From contig NZ_JYKS01000015.1 of assembly GCF_000935045.1 (NCBI RefSeq), positions 62,001 through 126,000 of the forward strand: DNA of 64,000 nucleotides, read 5' to 3'. The notes beneath the pieces were generated by a model. That model made no database searches. It was not told where the DNA came from and saw nothing but the letters and a program-made list of their open reading frames with translations. Below are positions 41,840 to 50,381 of the stretch, one piece after another; the first letter of the stretch is position 1; each line of letters opens with the position of its first letter. This DNA is from Pseudomonas sp. 10-1B. GTDB lineage: Bacteria; Pseudomonadota; Gammaproteobacteria; Pseudomonadales; Pseudomonadaceae. The translations under genes and the position numbers were made by a program.

Positions 41840-42901
41840 TCAGATACGCTTGAACAAGGCCGAGCGCTGGCCTTCGGCAGCGCCATCGGCGGCGCTGTAG
41901 AAACGCTCCATGAAGATGTCGCGCTCGAACAGGCGGCCCTGCATCAGGCAGGTGATGGCCGCATCGATCATCGGCGGCGGGCCGCACAGGTAGGCTTTGT
42001 GGCCGTTGAAGCGGCCGTCGAAATGTTGCCGGGCGGCGTCGTGCACGTAACCACGCACGCCCTGCCACTGCGGGTCTTCTGCGGCCTGGCTGAGGGCCGG
42101 CACGTAGCTGAAATTGGCATGGCGGGCGGCCAGCGCTTCGAACAGCTCGCGGTTGTACAGCTCGGCACGGGTGCGGGCGCCCTGGAATAGGGTGATGCGC
42201 CGGGTGTCGCCACGCGCCAGCAGGTCGAGGATCATCGACTGCGGGCTGGATAGCCCCGAGCCGCCGGCTATGAAGATCAGGTCGCCCGGCTGCGAACCAC
42301 GCACGAAGAACTGCCCGTAAGGGCCGGACAGCTCCAGCGCATCACCCACCTTGAGCTGGTGGTGAATATGCCCGGTGGCCACGCCCCCTTCCACCAGGCG
42401 CACATGCAGTTCCACCTCGTCAGGCAGCTGTGGTGGGTTGGCCAGGGAGAACGCCCGGGTGCCTTCGATGCCCGGCAGTTGCAGGTTCACGTACTGCCCG
42501 GCCTGGAAGGCCATCGGCCGGTCGAGCTTGAGGTGCACGCCGCGAATGGTCGGCGACAGCTCCACCAACCGGGTAACCACCGCGCAGTAATCCTGCACTG
42601 GCAAGCCGGCGAAGTCCGGGTCGACATCGACGTCGGCCTCGATCACCAGGTCGCTCTGCGGGATGGCGCAACAGGCCAGCACCTTGCCCTCGTCGCGTTC
42701 CATGTCCATCAGGGCGAATGACGAGGCAGCGCCGAGGTCGACCTCGCCTTCGAGCACCTGGCACTTGCAAGTGGCGCAGGTGCCGTGGCCGCAGGCGAAC
42801 GGCAACCACACGCCCTGACGCAGCGCGGCTTCGAGGATGGTCTGGCCCTCCTCCACGTCGATCTGTTCACCGGTAGGTTCGATGGTGACTTGATAGCTCA
42901 T
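41840..42901 (-). CDS. dmpP: Phenol hydroxylase reductase component P5
   Basis: This 353-residue protein has the same length as DmpP. The N-terminal plant-type [2Fe-2S] ferredoxin has Cys37, Cys42, Cys45 and Cys77 (in 'FACGHGTCATCKC'). The FAD domain has 'RAFSLANPP' (an R-x-F-S pattern) and the NAD-binding domain has 'FIAGGSGLSSPQSM'. It passes electrons from NADH to the diiron oxygenase. I chose the ATG at 42901 by family length. It is 11 bases downstream of dmpO, within the operon. Confidence 0.95.
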   Translation of the reverse strand: MSYQVTIEPTGEQIDVEEGQTILEAALRQGVWLPFACGHGTCATCKCQVLEGEVDLGAASSFALMDMERDEGKVLACCAIPQSDLVIEADVDVDPDFAGLPVQDYCAVVTRLVELSPTIRGVHLKLDRPMAFQAGQYVNLQLPGIEGTRAFSLANPPQLPDEVELHVRLVEGGVATGHIHHQLKVGDALELSGPYGQFFVRGSQPGDLIFIAGGSGLSSPQSMILDLLARGDTRRITLFQGARTRAELYNRELFEALAARHANFSYVPALSQAAEDPQWQGVRGYVHDAARQHFDGRFNGHKAYLCGPPPMIDAAITCLMQGRLFERDIFMERFYSAADGAAEGQRSALFKRI

Positions 42902-42912
42902 GGCGGCATTCC

Positions 42913-43272
42913 TCAGTTGTGGCTGCCGCCCAGGCCTTCGAGGCCGGGGGTGTGCAGGTGCAGCAGGCTTTTGTGGGCAACGCCGTTGGCAGCCAGGCCA
43001 CGGGCCAGGTCGGGGGTGAAGGGCTGTTCGTCCAGGCGCCAGCGCGCGGCGGCGAAGTCGACCTGGTTGGCATCCGGGTGCAGGGCGATGGCTGGCTTGA
43101 CCACCTGCTCGATGAAGGCAGCGAAGGGTTGCGCCGGGTCCACCGGCAGGGTGAACGGTGCGCAGAACAGCAGGTGGTTTTCCCAGCACAGGTACACCAG
43201 CTGGGCACCGTGGAAGTTGGCCTGGCGGTCCAGGGGCTGGGCGGTGTAGTTGCCGATGGCGGTCACGGGCAT
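42913..43272 (-). CDS. dmpO: Phenol hydroxylase component P4
   Basis: This 119-residue protein ('MPVTAIGNYTAQPLDRQANF') matches the small DmpO/PhO subunit in length and position between dmpN and dmpP. It is the gamma subunit of the oxygenase dodecamer. I chose the ATG at 43272 by family length. Confidence 0.93.
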   Translation of the reverse strand: MPVTAIGNYTAQPLDRQANFHGAQLVYLCWENHLLFCAPFTLPVDPAQPFAAFIEQVVKPAIALHPDANQVDFAAARWRLDEQPFTPDLARGLAANGVAHKSLLHLHTPGLEGLGGSHN

Positions 43273-43336
43273 GATGATGATCCTCTTGTTCTTGTAGGGC
43301 CTGGGCGCGGCAAAGGCGCCCAGGCGGTTCAGCGGC

Positions 43337-44851
43337 TCAGCCGACCTTGCGCTCGGCGCCCTGCAGCGCCTGCCAGCGCTGCTGTTCCGGCGAGCCTTGG
43401 TATTCGAAGTTGTCCTGCCCGGGGGCGATGTTGTAGTAGTCGCGCACCACCGCCTCGACATCGCCGCCGCCACAGTTGCCCTGCAGGATCTGGTGCACCG
43501 GCAGCCAGGCCTGCACGTACTTTTCCGGTTCGAAGGCGAAGATTTCGCAGCAGCCATCGGAGCAGAAGTGGTAGCGCTCGCCCTCATGCACCAGGCTGCG
43601 ATGGCTCAACTGCGTGGGCGCATCCGGCTCGGTGAAGGCCAGCGGGATCTGGCAGACCTGGCACAGCATCGGCAACGTCGGGTTGTAGAAGCGCTCACCA
43701 CGCGCCTGCAGCTCGCGCCAATGCTCGTAGCGCGGGCGGTAGTAACGGTCGAAGGTTTCCGGGTACTTGGCCGAGAGCCAGTCCAGTTCCTCGTCGCTGG
43801 GGATCCAGGTGTGGAAGTTGGTGGCCTGGCTGTACTGGTAGAAGATCGACCAGGCCTGATGGCTGATGTGCTCCTTGCCGATGGTGGTCTGCTCGACGTA
43901 CTTCGGCGGGCGAATGCCATAGCGTTCCAGGTCCTTGAACAACGCGCCGCCGGCCTGCTCGAAGTACACTTCCCACGCTTCGGCCCAGGACATCACCTTA
44001 TTCGGCAGCATGTAGTCCATCATCATCCCGACCAGGGTTAGCAGCCGGTAGCCGCGCCAGAACCACTTGTCGATCCAGCGCTGCACGATGGGCACGTTGT
44101 CCTCGTGCTGCTCTAGCAGGAACTTGATCACCTCCAGGCCCAGGGTCATGTGCCGGGCCTCGTCGGACTGCGCCGAAAAACCGAAGGTGACCGTGGCCAT
44201 GTCGCCGTTGAACGCGGCGCCAGACATGAACGGCACGAACAGCAGGTTGGTCAGCACGTACTCGAACGAGAACGAAATGGCGGTGAGGAACTCGAACGGG
44301 CCGGCCGTGCGCGCATCCTCGAAGAACGACTTGGGCACCGACAGGAACCACACACGGTCGTGCATGTGGGCAAAGTCATGCAGGCCGTTGAAGTGCTTGT
44401 TGTAGTGGCTCATGGCGTGCACCTGGGTCTGCACATGGCGCAGTTCGTCGATGGCCTGCATCTGGCAGGCCACCCGCGCCCCGGCACCGCCAAAATGCCG
44501 GCCAACCCGGGCAAAGCCCTGGTAGGCCTGGTACTCCAGCGGCGTGACGCCACTCAGGAACAGCTTCAGGGCATTGACATAGCGGGCGTCGGAAATGTTC
44601 TGGTGGCCGTTGTTCTGGGCAAAGGCGTCGAAGATGGCGTACAGCTTCTTCTCTTTCTCGGCCTGGTATTTCCAGTAGGCGTCCATGGTCAGGCGGAACG
44701 GGTCTTCCCACTTGTCCCAGTCGGTGATCTTGATGCCTTCGAACCGCTCGTAGGGGTAGATGGCGTCCTTGCTCTGGTAGCTCGGCTCCCAGCCCAGGTC
44801 ACGGGTCAGGCAGCGGTACTTGTCTTTCTGGTTGAGGCGCTTGGCGGCCAT
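43337..44851 (-). CDS. dmpN: Phenol hydroxylase large oxygenase subunit P3
   Basis: This 504-residue protein is the diiron alpha subunit. Ligands visible are E106, E136-x-x-H139 ('DELRHVQ'), E197 and E231-x-x-H234 ('DEARHMT'). The C-terminal part has the zinc-type cysteines in 'LCQVCQIPL' and 'FCSDGCCEIF'. It hydroxylates phenol to catechol with O2. A CGGAG site precedes the ATG. It lies 31 bases after dmpM. Slightly shorter than the roughly 517 residues of the reference subunit. Confidence 0.95.
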   Translation of the reverse strand: MAAKRLNQKDKYRCLTRDLGWEPSYQSKDAIYPYERFEGIKITDWDKWEDPFRLTMDAYWKYQAEKEKKLYAIFDAFAQNNGHQNISDARYVNALKLFLSGVTPLEYQAYQGFARVGRHFGGAGARVACQMQAIDELRHVQTQVHAMSHYNKHFNGLHDFAHMHDRVWFLSVPKSFFEDARTAGPFEFLTAISFSFEYVLTNLLFVPFMSGAAFNGDMATVTFGFSAQSDEARHMTLGLEVIKFLLEQHEDNVPIVQRWIDKWFWRGYRLLTLVGMMMDYMLPNKVMSWAEAWEVYFEQAGGALFKDLERYGIRPPKYVEQTTIGKEHISHQAWSIFYQYSQATNFHTWIPSDEELDWLSAKYPETFDRYYRPRYEHWRELQARGERFYNPTLPMLCQVCQIPLAFTEPDAPTQLSHRSLVHEGERYHFCSDGCCEIFAFEPEKYVQAWLPVHQILQGNCGGGDVEAVVRDYYNIAPGQDNFEYQGSPEQQRWQALQGAERKVG

Positions 44852-44882
44852 GGTGGTCTCCGGATTCTTGTCGTTGTACGGA

Positions 44883-45152
44883 TCAGTTCCAGTGCAGGGC
44901 GAAGCAGTCTTCGTCTTCCTCGACGTTGCCGCCGAGGGTGATCACGTCGATCAGCATTTCCTGCACGTCCCAGTCACGGCCGAGCTTTTCCTCCACCGTG
45001 GCGCGGTGGATTTCCAGGCGCCCTTCGGCCTGCACGCGGATCATCGCCGGCTGGTGCTGCACCTGGGCATGCGGGTTGTCCTGGGTGATGGCCTCGACGA
45101 TGTAGCGGGCGCTGTCGTTGTCCTGGAAGGCGATGTAGACGAGGGAAGTCAT
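44883..45152 (-). CDS. dmpM: Phenol hydroxylase regulatory (coupling) protein P2
   Basis: This 89-residue protein ('MTSLVYIAFQDNDSARYIVE') matches the MmoB/DmpM effector family, which carries no cofactor and binds the oxygenase to couple electron transfer to hydroxylation. The ATG at 45152 overlaps the dmpL stop by four bases (ATGA), fixing the start and indicating coupled translation. Confidence 0.94.
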   Translation of the reverse strand: MTSLVYIAFQDNDSARYIVEAITQDNPHAQVQHQPAMIRVQAEGRLEIHRATVEEKLGRDWDVQEMLIDVITLGGNVEEDEDCFALHWN

Positions 45153-46144
45153 GCGGCATCTCCACTGAGGCCAAGTTTTTTCAGGCGTGCGCCAAAGGCG
45201 CTGTCGATGGCATCCAGCGCGTCGCGGCCGGGGCCGGCCTCGGCCAGCGGCAGCAGCGCTTGCAAGGCGCGGCCGCGCCATTGGCTGGCCCAGCCCTCGA
45301 TCAGTTGGCGGTTGTGCGCGCTTTCGGCGACGGCGGTCTTGACCAGGGCATCGACCCAGCGCTGGCTCTCGGCGAACCACAGGCGCATGAACTCGGTGAG
45401 CATGCCCACCTGCCCTGCCCCGGCGGCCACCAACTGCGCATCGAAGTGCTCGAACAGCAGCGGGTACAGCAGGCCGTCGCTGACCAGGTTCTGCGCCAGG
45501 CTCAGCTCGAACCAGTCGCGCACCACCAGGCTGTCCTCCACATAGCGGCGCAGCCCTTGCCAGGCGGGCTCGTCCAGCCAGCGCTGCTTGGCCTCGGCCA
45601 GCAGCGCCAGGCCGTCGTCCTCCAGCAGCAGGCCGATGCGCGACAGGTACTGGGCGATGGCCAGGCGGTCCATGGCCTGGAACATGTGCATCTGGGTGAC
45701 ACTGGTGCCGAAAGCGTCAGCGGCGATGCCGCTGTTGTTCATGTTGGCGCCCAGTTCGGCGTGGCGCAGGGGCAGCAGCAGGCGGGCGATCAGGGCGCGG
45801 GTTTCGGCCGGCAGGCTGGCCAGCAACTCGCGCTTTTCGCAGAAGGCAAAGCTGTGTTCGGCGTTTTCCTGCATGCGCGCCCGGGCCTGCACGTAGGTGC
45901 CGTAGTAGTACTGGCGCGGGTCGCTGACGGCGTACCAGTCGGCCATCTGCAGCGCGGTGCGGCTGGGGTCGTTGAGCAGCTTGTCGGGCTGCCACAACGG
46001 GCGGTAGTGGAAGTTGCTGGCGGCCTCGATGTCGAAGCTGGCTTCCTGGTAGCGGCTGGCCGGCTTGTCACCGAAACGGCGGCGGGTATGGCTGAAGGTC
46101 TGGCGGATCGGCTCGACCGTGGCCGTCTTGATCTCGATACTCAT
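45149..46144 (-). CDS. dmpL: Phenol hydroxylase small oxygenase subunit P1
   Basis: This 331-residue protein has exactly the usual DmpL length. It is the beta subunit with the ferritin-like fold but without diiron ligands ('LPLRHAELGANMNNSGIAAD'). It pairs with the alpha subunit in the oxygenase. I chose the ATG at 46144 by family length. Its stop overlaps dmpM. Confidence 0.94.
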   Translation of the reverse strand: MSIEIKTATVEPIRQTFSHTRRRFGDKPASRYQEASFDIEAASNFHYRPLWQPDKLLNDPSRTALQMADWYAVSDPRQYYYGTYVQARARMQENAEHSFAFCEKRELLASLPAETRALIARLLLPLRHAELGANMNNSGIAADAFGTSVTQMHMFQAMDRLAIAQYLSRIGLLLEDDGLALLAEAKQRWLDEPAWQGLRRYVEDSLVVRDWFELSLAQNLVSDGLLYPLLFEHFDAQLVAAGAGQVGMLTEFMRLWFAESQRWVDALVKTAVAESAHNRQLIEGWASQWRGRALQALLPLAEAGPGRDALDAIDSAFGARLKKLGLSGDAA

Positions 46145-46199
46145 GCAAGGCGTCCTGTACTTGTTGTTGTGGGAATGCAACGCACCGGCAGGCGGCGCT

Positions 46200-46457
46200 T
46201 CAATCGTCCGCGTCGCGGCTTTCGCCATAGCGCCATTTCTGCATGTCGGCATCGACGGCAGCGGCCATCGCGGCATCCATGTGGCGTACCCGGTTAGTGG
46301 CACAGAAGCTGGCAAAAGCAGTGCGCGGCAGGACCAGCTCGACGAACAGGTCCGGGTAACCGATGGCAAAGTCGAACTCCACGAAGGCCGCGTCCGGCTC
46401 GCTGCGTACGCGGACATAGCGCGGCATCTGCTCGAAGGAAGTGGTGGCTTGGGTCAT
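46200..46457 (-). CDS. dmpK: Phenol hydroxylase assembly protein P0
   Basis: This 85-residue protein ('TSFEQMPRYVRVRSEPDAAF') matches DmpK, which helps assemble the active oxygenase. It is the first gene of the operon, 36 bases after the sigma-54 promoter. It is a little shorter than the reference subunit (about 92). Confidence 0.92.
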   Translation of the reverse strand: MTQATTSFEQMPRYVRVRSEPDAAFVEFDFAIGYPDLFVELVLPRTAFASFCATNRVRHMDAAMAAAVDADMQKWRYGESRDADD

Positions 46458-46492
46458 GCGCAGGTGCTCCGGTTGGACGTGCCAAGGGCTAG

Positions 46493-46509
46493 AGCAACGG
46501 CTGTGCCAG
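46493..46509 (-). promoter_or_regulatory. Sigma-54 promoter of the phenol hydroxylase operon (Po-like)
   Basis: On the minus strand the sequence reads CTGGCACAGCCGTTGCT, a perfect -24/-12 element (GG-N10-GC; TGGCAC-N5-TTGCT). The expected start of transcription is about 12 bases downstream, near 46482, giving a leader of about 25 bases before dmpK. The DmpR-type gene is divergent. Confidence 0.88.
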
Positions 46510-46529
46510 GCGCTTTGAAATCGCTGAAA

Positions 46530-46570
46530 ATCACTATTAACTAGTTGTTTTTAAAAGTTTTTAATTTTTT
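46530..46570. other. AT-rich bend region between promoter and activator sites
   Basis: A run of mostly A/T (for example TTTTTAAAAGTTTTTAATTT) lies between the sigma-54 promoter and the upstream sites, where IHF or intrinsic bending normally acts in DmpR/XylR promoters. I did not find a full IHF consensus here. Confidence 0.45.
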
Positions 46571-46618
46571 GCAGCACTGACCAGGCGCAAGGCTATAGGC
46601 CTGCTGCAGCCTGCCCAT

Positions 46619-46634
46619 TTGATCATTTACTCAA
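46619..46634. promoter_or_regulatory. DmpR upstream activating sequence 1
   Basis: TTGATCATTTACTCAA is an imperfect dyad of the DmpR/XylR type (TTGATC...GATCAA). Its centre is about 130 bases upstream of the -12 element, as in known phenol operons. Confidence 0.65.
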
Positions 46635-46648
46635 TCGCCCCAGCGCAG

Positions 46649-46665
46649 TTCGAGCAAATGGCGAA
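46649..46665. promoter_or_regulatory. DmpR upstream activating sequence 2 (weaker)
   Basis: TTCGAGCAAATGGCGAA keeps TTCG/CGAA ends around an A/T core. Its centre is about 30 bases (three helical turns) from site 1, the expected phasing. Confidence 0.5.
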
Positions 46666-46830
46666 CGTGACCGGCGATTGACTTTTGCGCGGCTTTCAGG
46701 CGGTTTAGAAAAGAGAACGACCCGGGCCTTGCCTGCAACTCCGTGGTCGTTCCGGCGTGAGCAGAAACCCGCCTTGCCTGAGCGGGCGCACGCCAATTCC
46801 CCATACAACTACAAGCAAGGGGCGCAACGA

Positions 46831-48519
46831 ATGATTACCCAGTACAGGGCGCCAGAACCGGCACCGGCGCTGAAGGACCTGACCGAACGGGTACGGTTTC
46901 TCGGCACCGAAGGCAAGATCTGGCTGGACGAGCAGCGCATGCTGCTGGTGCAGGCGGCGACCATGGCCAGCATGCGTCGCGAGCTGATCGAAATGCTCGG
47001 CGTGGAACGGGCCAAGGGCTTCTTCCTGCGCCTGGGCTACCAGTCGGGGCTCAAGGACGCCGAACTGGCGCGCAAGCTGCGCCCCAACGGCAACCCGGTG
47101 GAGATGTTCTTCATCGGCCCGCAGTTGCACTCGCTCAAGGGCATGGTCAAGGTGCGCCCGCTGCAGCTGGAAATCGACCTGGACAACGGCCACTTCTACG
47201 CCGACATCGAATGGCAGGACTCCTTCGAGGTGGAAAACTGCCAGTCCGAAGCCCTGCATTCCGAGCAGCCGGTGTGCTGGATGCTGCTGGGTTACGCCAT
47301 CAGCTACAGCTCGTTCTTCCTCGGCCGTCAGGTGCTGTACAAGGAGGTCAGTTGCCGCGGCTGCGGTGGCAGCGAATGCCGCATCATCGGCAAGCCGGTG
47401 GAGCAATGGGACGATGCCGACACCTTCCTGCGCTACTTGCAGAGCGACCCGATGATCGACGAGTTGCAATCGCTGCAGGTGCAGGTGGCCAACCTGCGCC
47501 AGCGCCTGCAGTACGAGTCGGGGCAGTTCTACGGCATCGGCCAGTCGGCGGTGTACCGGCGCTGCTGTGCGCTCACCGACAAGGTTGCGCCGGGCAAGGC
47601 CTCGGTGCTGCTGCTGGGCGAAACCGGGGTCGGCAAAGAGGTGATCGCCCGCAGCCTGCACCTGCGCAGTGAGCGCGCCGGCGCGGCATTCGTGGCGCTG
47701 AACTGCGCGACCATCCCACCGGACCTGATCGAGGCCGAACTGTTCGGCGTCGAGAAAGGCGCCTACACCGGTGCCCAGCAGGCGCGCATGGGCCGCTTCG
47801 AACGGGCCAACGGCGGCACCCTGTTCCTCGACGAAATCGTCGAGCTTACCCCGCGTGCCCAGGCCAGCCTGTTGCGTGTGCTGCAGGAAGGCGAGCTGGA
47901 ACGGGTGGGTGACAGCCGCACGCGGCCGGTGGATGTGCGGGTAATTGCCGCCACCCACGAAAACCTGGAACAGGCAGTCAAGGACGGGCGTTTTCGCGCC
48001 GACCTGTTCTACCGCCTGAACGTGTTCCCGGTGCACATACCGGCGCTGCGCGAGCGCCGCGAAGACATCCCGCTGCTGATCGAGCACTTCCTCGGGCGCC
48101 TGCACCAGAGCTACGGCAAGAAAACCCGCGGCCTCAGCGACCGGGCTCTGCAGGTATGCCTGCAGTACGACTGGCCGGGCAATATCCGCGAACTGGAAAA
48201 CCTCATGGAGCGCGGCGTGATCATCACCGACGAGAACCAGAGCATCGGCCTCGACGCGCTGTTCCCGCATGCCCCGCCGGCCGACGACAGCATTGGCCTG
48301 GGCAGCGATGGCCGACTGGTGGCGGCCAGTGACCAGGTGGCGCCCGGCTGGGTGGCGCAGATTCTCGACAGCGGCACCGGCCTGGATGCCGTCGAGGACG
48401 CCCTGATGCAGGAGGCCATGCAGCGCTGCGGGCAGAACGTCTCTGAAGCCGCGCGCCTGCTCGGCATGACCCGCCCTGCCCTTGCCTACAGGCTGAAAAA
48501 GGCCCCCGACAAGCCTTGA
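46831..48519 (+). CDS. dmpR: Sigma-54-dependent phenol-sensing activator
   Basis: This 562-residue protein has about the usual DmpR length. The N-terminal V4R/XylR_N sensor has zinc-type Cys in '[12 protein letters not shown]'. The central AAA+ ATPase has Walker A GETGVGKE (263-270), the sigma-54 contact loop GAYTGA (310-315) and Walker B 'GGTLFLDEI'. The C-terminal Fis-type helix-turn-helix is '[20 protein letters not shown]'. GAYTGA is the natural Tyr variant of GAFTGA. I chose the ATG at 46831 by length and its AAGGGG site. It activates the divergent dmp operon when phenols bind, and probably catA downstream. Confidence 0.94.
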   Translation: MITQYRAPEPAPALKDLTERVRFLGTEGKIWLDEQRMLLVQAATMASMRRELIEMLGVERAKGFFLRLGYQSGLKDAELARKLRPNGNPVEMFFIGPQLHSLKGMVKVRPLQLEIDLDNGHFYADIEWQDSFEVENCQSEALHSEQPVCWMLLGYAISYSSFFLGRQVLYKEVSCRGCGGSECRIIGKPVEQWDDADTFLRYLQSDPMIDELQSLQVQVANLRQRLQYESGQFYGIGQSAVYRRCCALTDKVAPGKASVLLLGETGVGKEVIARSLHLRSERAGAAFVALNCATIPPDLIEAELFGVEKGAYTGAQQARMGRFERANGGTLFLDEIVELTPRAQASLLRVLQEGELERVGDSRTRPVDVRVIAATHENLEQAVKDGRFRADLFYRLNVFPVHIPALRERREDIPLLIEHFLGRLHQSYGKKTRGLSDRALQVCLQYDWPGNIRELENLMERGVIITDENQSIGLDALFPHAPPADDSIGLGSDGRLVAASDQVAPGWVAQILDSGTGLDAVEDALMQEAMQRCGQNVSEAARLLGMTRPALAYRLKKAPDKP

Positions 48520-48546
48520 GCATTTGCGCAATGGCGCTGGCGCAGG

Positions 48547-48563
48547 TTGATCAAATGATCGAA
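48547..48563. promoter_or_regulatory. DmpR-type upstream site for catA
   Basis: TTGATCAAATGATCGAA is nearly the consensus DmpR/XylR dyad, a better match than either site of the dmp operon. It lies about 80 bases upstream of the sigma-54 promoter of catA. Confidence 0.7.
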
Positions 48564-48607
48564 CGCGCGCCAGCTACCAGCGCGGCCTGGAATACAAAAA
48601 CCTTTGA

Positions 48608-48620
48608 TATCAACAAGTTG
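48608..48620. promoter_or_regulatory. IHF-type site in the catA promoter
   Basis: TATCAACAAGTTG matches WATCAA-N4-TTR exactly, between the DmpR-like site and the -24 element. It abuts the promoter more closely than usual, so confidence is moderate. Confidence 0.5.
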
Positions 48621-48626
48621 ATTAAA

Positions 48627-48642
48627 TGGCATCACATTTGCT
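48627..48642 (+). promoter_or_regulatory. Sigma-54 promoter of catA
   Basis: TGGCATCACATTTGCT has GG-N10-GC spacing and the TTGCT -12 element. The predicted start is near 48654, about 33 bases before the catA ATG. Confidence 0.8.
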
Positions 48643-48686
48643 CGACGCCTTGCACCGCAATAACAACAACGACCGGTGAGGCAACC

Positions 48687-49586
48687 ATGACTGTAGCGAT
48701 TTCCCATTCCCCCGAAGTACAGGCCTTTTTCAAGAAGGCGGCAGGCGTTGGCAACGACCAGGGCAACCCGCGCCTGAAACAGATCGTACTGCGCATCCTG
48801 CAGGACAGCGCGAAGCTGATCGAAGACCTGGCCATCAGCGACGACGAATTCTGGCACGCGGTCGACTACCTCAATCGCCTGGGCAACCGCGGCGAGGCCG
48901 GCCTGCTGATGGCGGGCCTTGGCCTGGAGCACTTCCTCGACCTGCTCAGCGATGCCCGCGACAGCCAGGCCGGGCATACCGGCGGCACCCCACGTACCAT
49001 CGAAGGCCCGCTGTATGTGGCCGGCGCGCCGCTGTGCGAAGGCGAGGCGCGGTTGGACGACGGGCGCGACCCGGGCATGCCGATGCTGCTGGAAGGCCAG
49101 GTGCTGGACCTGGACGGCAAGCCACTGGCCGGGGCCATTGTCGATGTGTGGCACGCCAATACCCAGGGCCTGTATTCCTATTTCGATTCGAGCCAATCGG
49201 ACTACAACCTGCGCCGCCGTATCCGCACCGACGCCCAAGGCCGTTACCGCGCCCGCAGCATCGTCCCCAGCGGCTACGGTTGCCCGGCCGACGGCCCGAC
49301 CCAGGCCTGCCTGGACCAGTTGGGCCGGCATGGCCAGCGGCCGGCGCATATCCACTTCTTCATCAGCGCGCCGGGGTATCGCCACCTGACCACGCAGATC
49401 AACCTGGCGGGGGATGAATACCTGTGGGATGACTTTGCCCATGCCACCCGCGACGGGCTGGTGGGTGAAGTGGACATGCTGGAGGGAGGTGTGGCACGGG
49501 TGGTGTTCGACTTCTGCCTGCAGCCGGCGGCCAGTGCCGATGATGAACAGCGCAGCCAACGGCCGAGGGCTTTGCAAACGGTTTGA
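48687..49586 (+). CDS. catA: Catechol 1,2-dioxygenase (intradiol, ortho cleavage)
   Basis: This 299-residue protein has an N-terminal helical dimer domain and the intradiol iron site Tyr163, Tyr197 (SGYGCP), His221 and His223 (AHIHFF). It opens catechol to cis,cis-muconate for the beta-ketoadipate pathway. I chose the ATG at 48687 because it opens the family's N-terminus and follows the sigma-54 promoter; the typical length is about 310. Its position 3' of dmpR with its own promoter links catechol cleavage to phenol sensing. No catB or catC is present here. Confidence 0.92.
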   Translation: MTVAISHSPEVQAFFKKAAGVGNDQGNPRLKQIVLRILQDSAKLIEDLAISDDEFWHAVDYLNRLGNRGEAGLLMAGLGLEHFLDLLSDARDSQAGHTGGTPRTIEGPLYVAGAPLCEGEARLDDGRDPGMPMLLEGQVLDLDGKPLAGAIVDVWHANTQGLYSYFDSSQSDYNLRRRIRTDAQGRYRARSIVPSGYGCPADGPTQACLDQLGRHGQRPAHIHFFISAPGYRHLTTQINLAGDEYLWDDFAHATRDGLVGEVDMLEGGVARVVFDFCLQPAASADDEQRSQRPRALQTV

Positions 49587-49592
49587 GATTGT

Positions 49593-49745
49593 CGGGGCCG
49601 CTTTGCGGCCCTTTCGCGACACAAGGCCGCTCCCACAACGACAGCACTAGCCGCAAGCCAGCTCCCACAGGTATTGCACAGGGCTTGCGGCCTATGCGGT
49701 CGAGGTGGGAGCTGGCTTGCCGGCGATGGGCCGCAAAGCGGCCCC
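49593..49745. repeat. Three REP elements
   Basis: 'GGGGCCGCTTTGCGGCCC', 'AAGGCCGCTCCCACAACG', 'AGCCAGCTCCCACAGG' and an inverted 'GTGGGAGCTGGCTTGCCGG' unit lie between the converging catA and cysteine-hydrolase genes. Confidence 0.85.
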
Positions 49746-49753
49746 AACTTGCC

Positions 49754-50239
49754 CTAGCTTTGCCCGGCCAGCTCGGCAAGCACTTGCGCCGCGGTAGTGA
49801 CCTGGCGGAAATGGTGCTGCCACAGCTCGATGCCCAGTTTGCCCGAGCGGTCCAGCGACGACCCTACCGTCATGTCGGTAACCAAGGTGGGCATCAGCCC
49901 CGCATCGAACAGGGCAAAGCCGGCAGCCAGTACGCAAGTTTCGGTCTGCAATCCACACACCAGCACCCGCTCCACACCCAGTTGCCGGATGTACTCGATA
50001 GCCTCGGCGCTCTGCCCGTAGCCATGCTTGACGAATACCTGGTCGGCTTCGACCAGGCTCTCGTCCTCGGCCGCGGGGTGCCAGCCGAGCTGCCGTTCGA
50101 ACGGCGTGGCCTGTTCGTCATGCAACTCGACCGAGGCAATGGTGGGGATGTTGGCCGACAACCGGCGCAGGCCATCGACCAGCCACTCGGGCGGGCTGAA
50201 GGTGGACTGGACATCGACGATGAGCAAAACCTGGCGCAT
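49754..50239 (-). CDS. Isochorismatase-fold cysteine hydrolase
   Basis: This 161-residue protein has the triad Asp9 ('LLIVDVQSTF'), Lys71 ('VFVKHGYG') and Cys102 ('GLQTETCVL'), typical of the isochorismatase-like hydrolases (nicotinamidase and pyrazinamidase relatives). I chose the ATG at 50239, where the fold's first strand starts. It is divergent from the FecI-type gene. The substrate is not determined; an amide such as a carbamoyl compound is likely. Confidence 0.88.
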   Translation of the reverse strand: MRQVLLIVDVQSTFSPPEWLVDGLRRLSANIPTIASVELHDEQATPFERQLGWHPAAEDESLVEADQVFVKHGYGQSAEAIEYIRQLGVERVLVCGLQTETCVLAAGFALFDAGLMPTLVTDMTVGSSLDRSGKLGIELWQHHFRQVTTAAQVLAELAGQS

Positions 50240-50331
50240 GGGCGGATTCCGGCACGGGGCAAAAGGTGCCGAGTATAACGTGGTGCGAGGGCTGGCAACC
50301 GTTGCCGTAGCGCTCATCCCTGGCCTACTAT

Positions 50332-50353
50332 TGCGAAAAATTCTCATATGAGA
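50332..50353. promoter_or_regulatory. Fur-box candidate upstream of the fecI-type gene
   Basis: GCGAAAAATTCTCATATGAG contains AATTCTCAT, a recognisable partial match to the Fur box, and the perfect dyad TCTCATATGAGA (50342-50353). It lies 29-50 bases upstream of the sigma-factor ATG. Confidence 0.45.
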
Positions 50354-50381
50354 CCTTGTCGCACAGCGAAAGGATGCCCCC

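Noticed and set aside
40864..49586. Complete plasmid-type meta-cleavage dmp operon
   Set aside because: dmpQ and dmpB onward are not present; catechol cleavage here is by catA.
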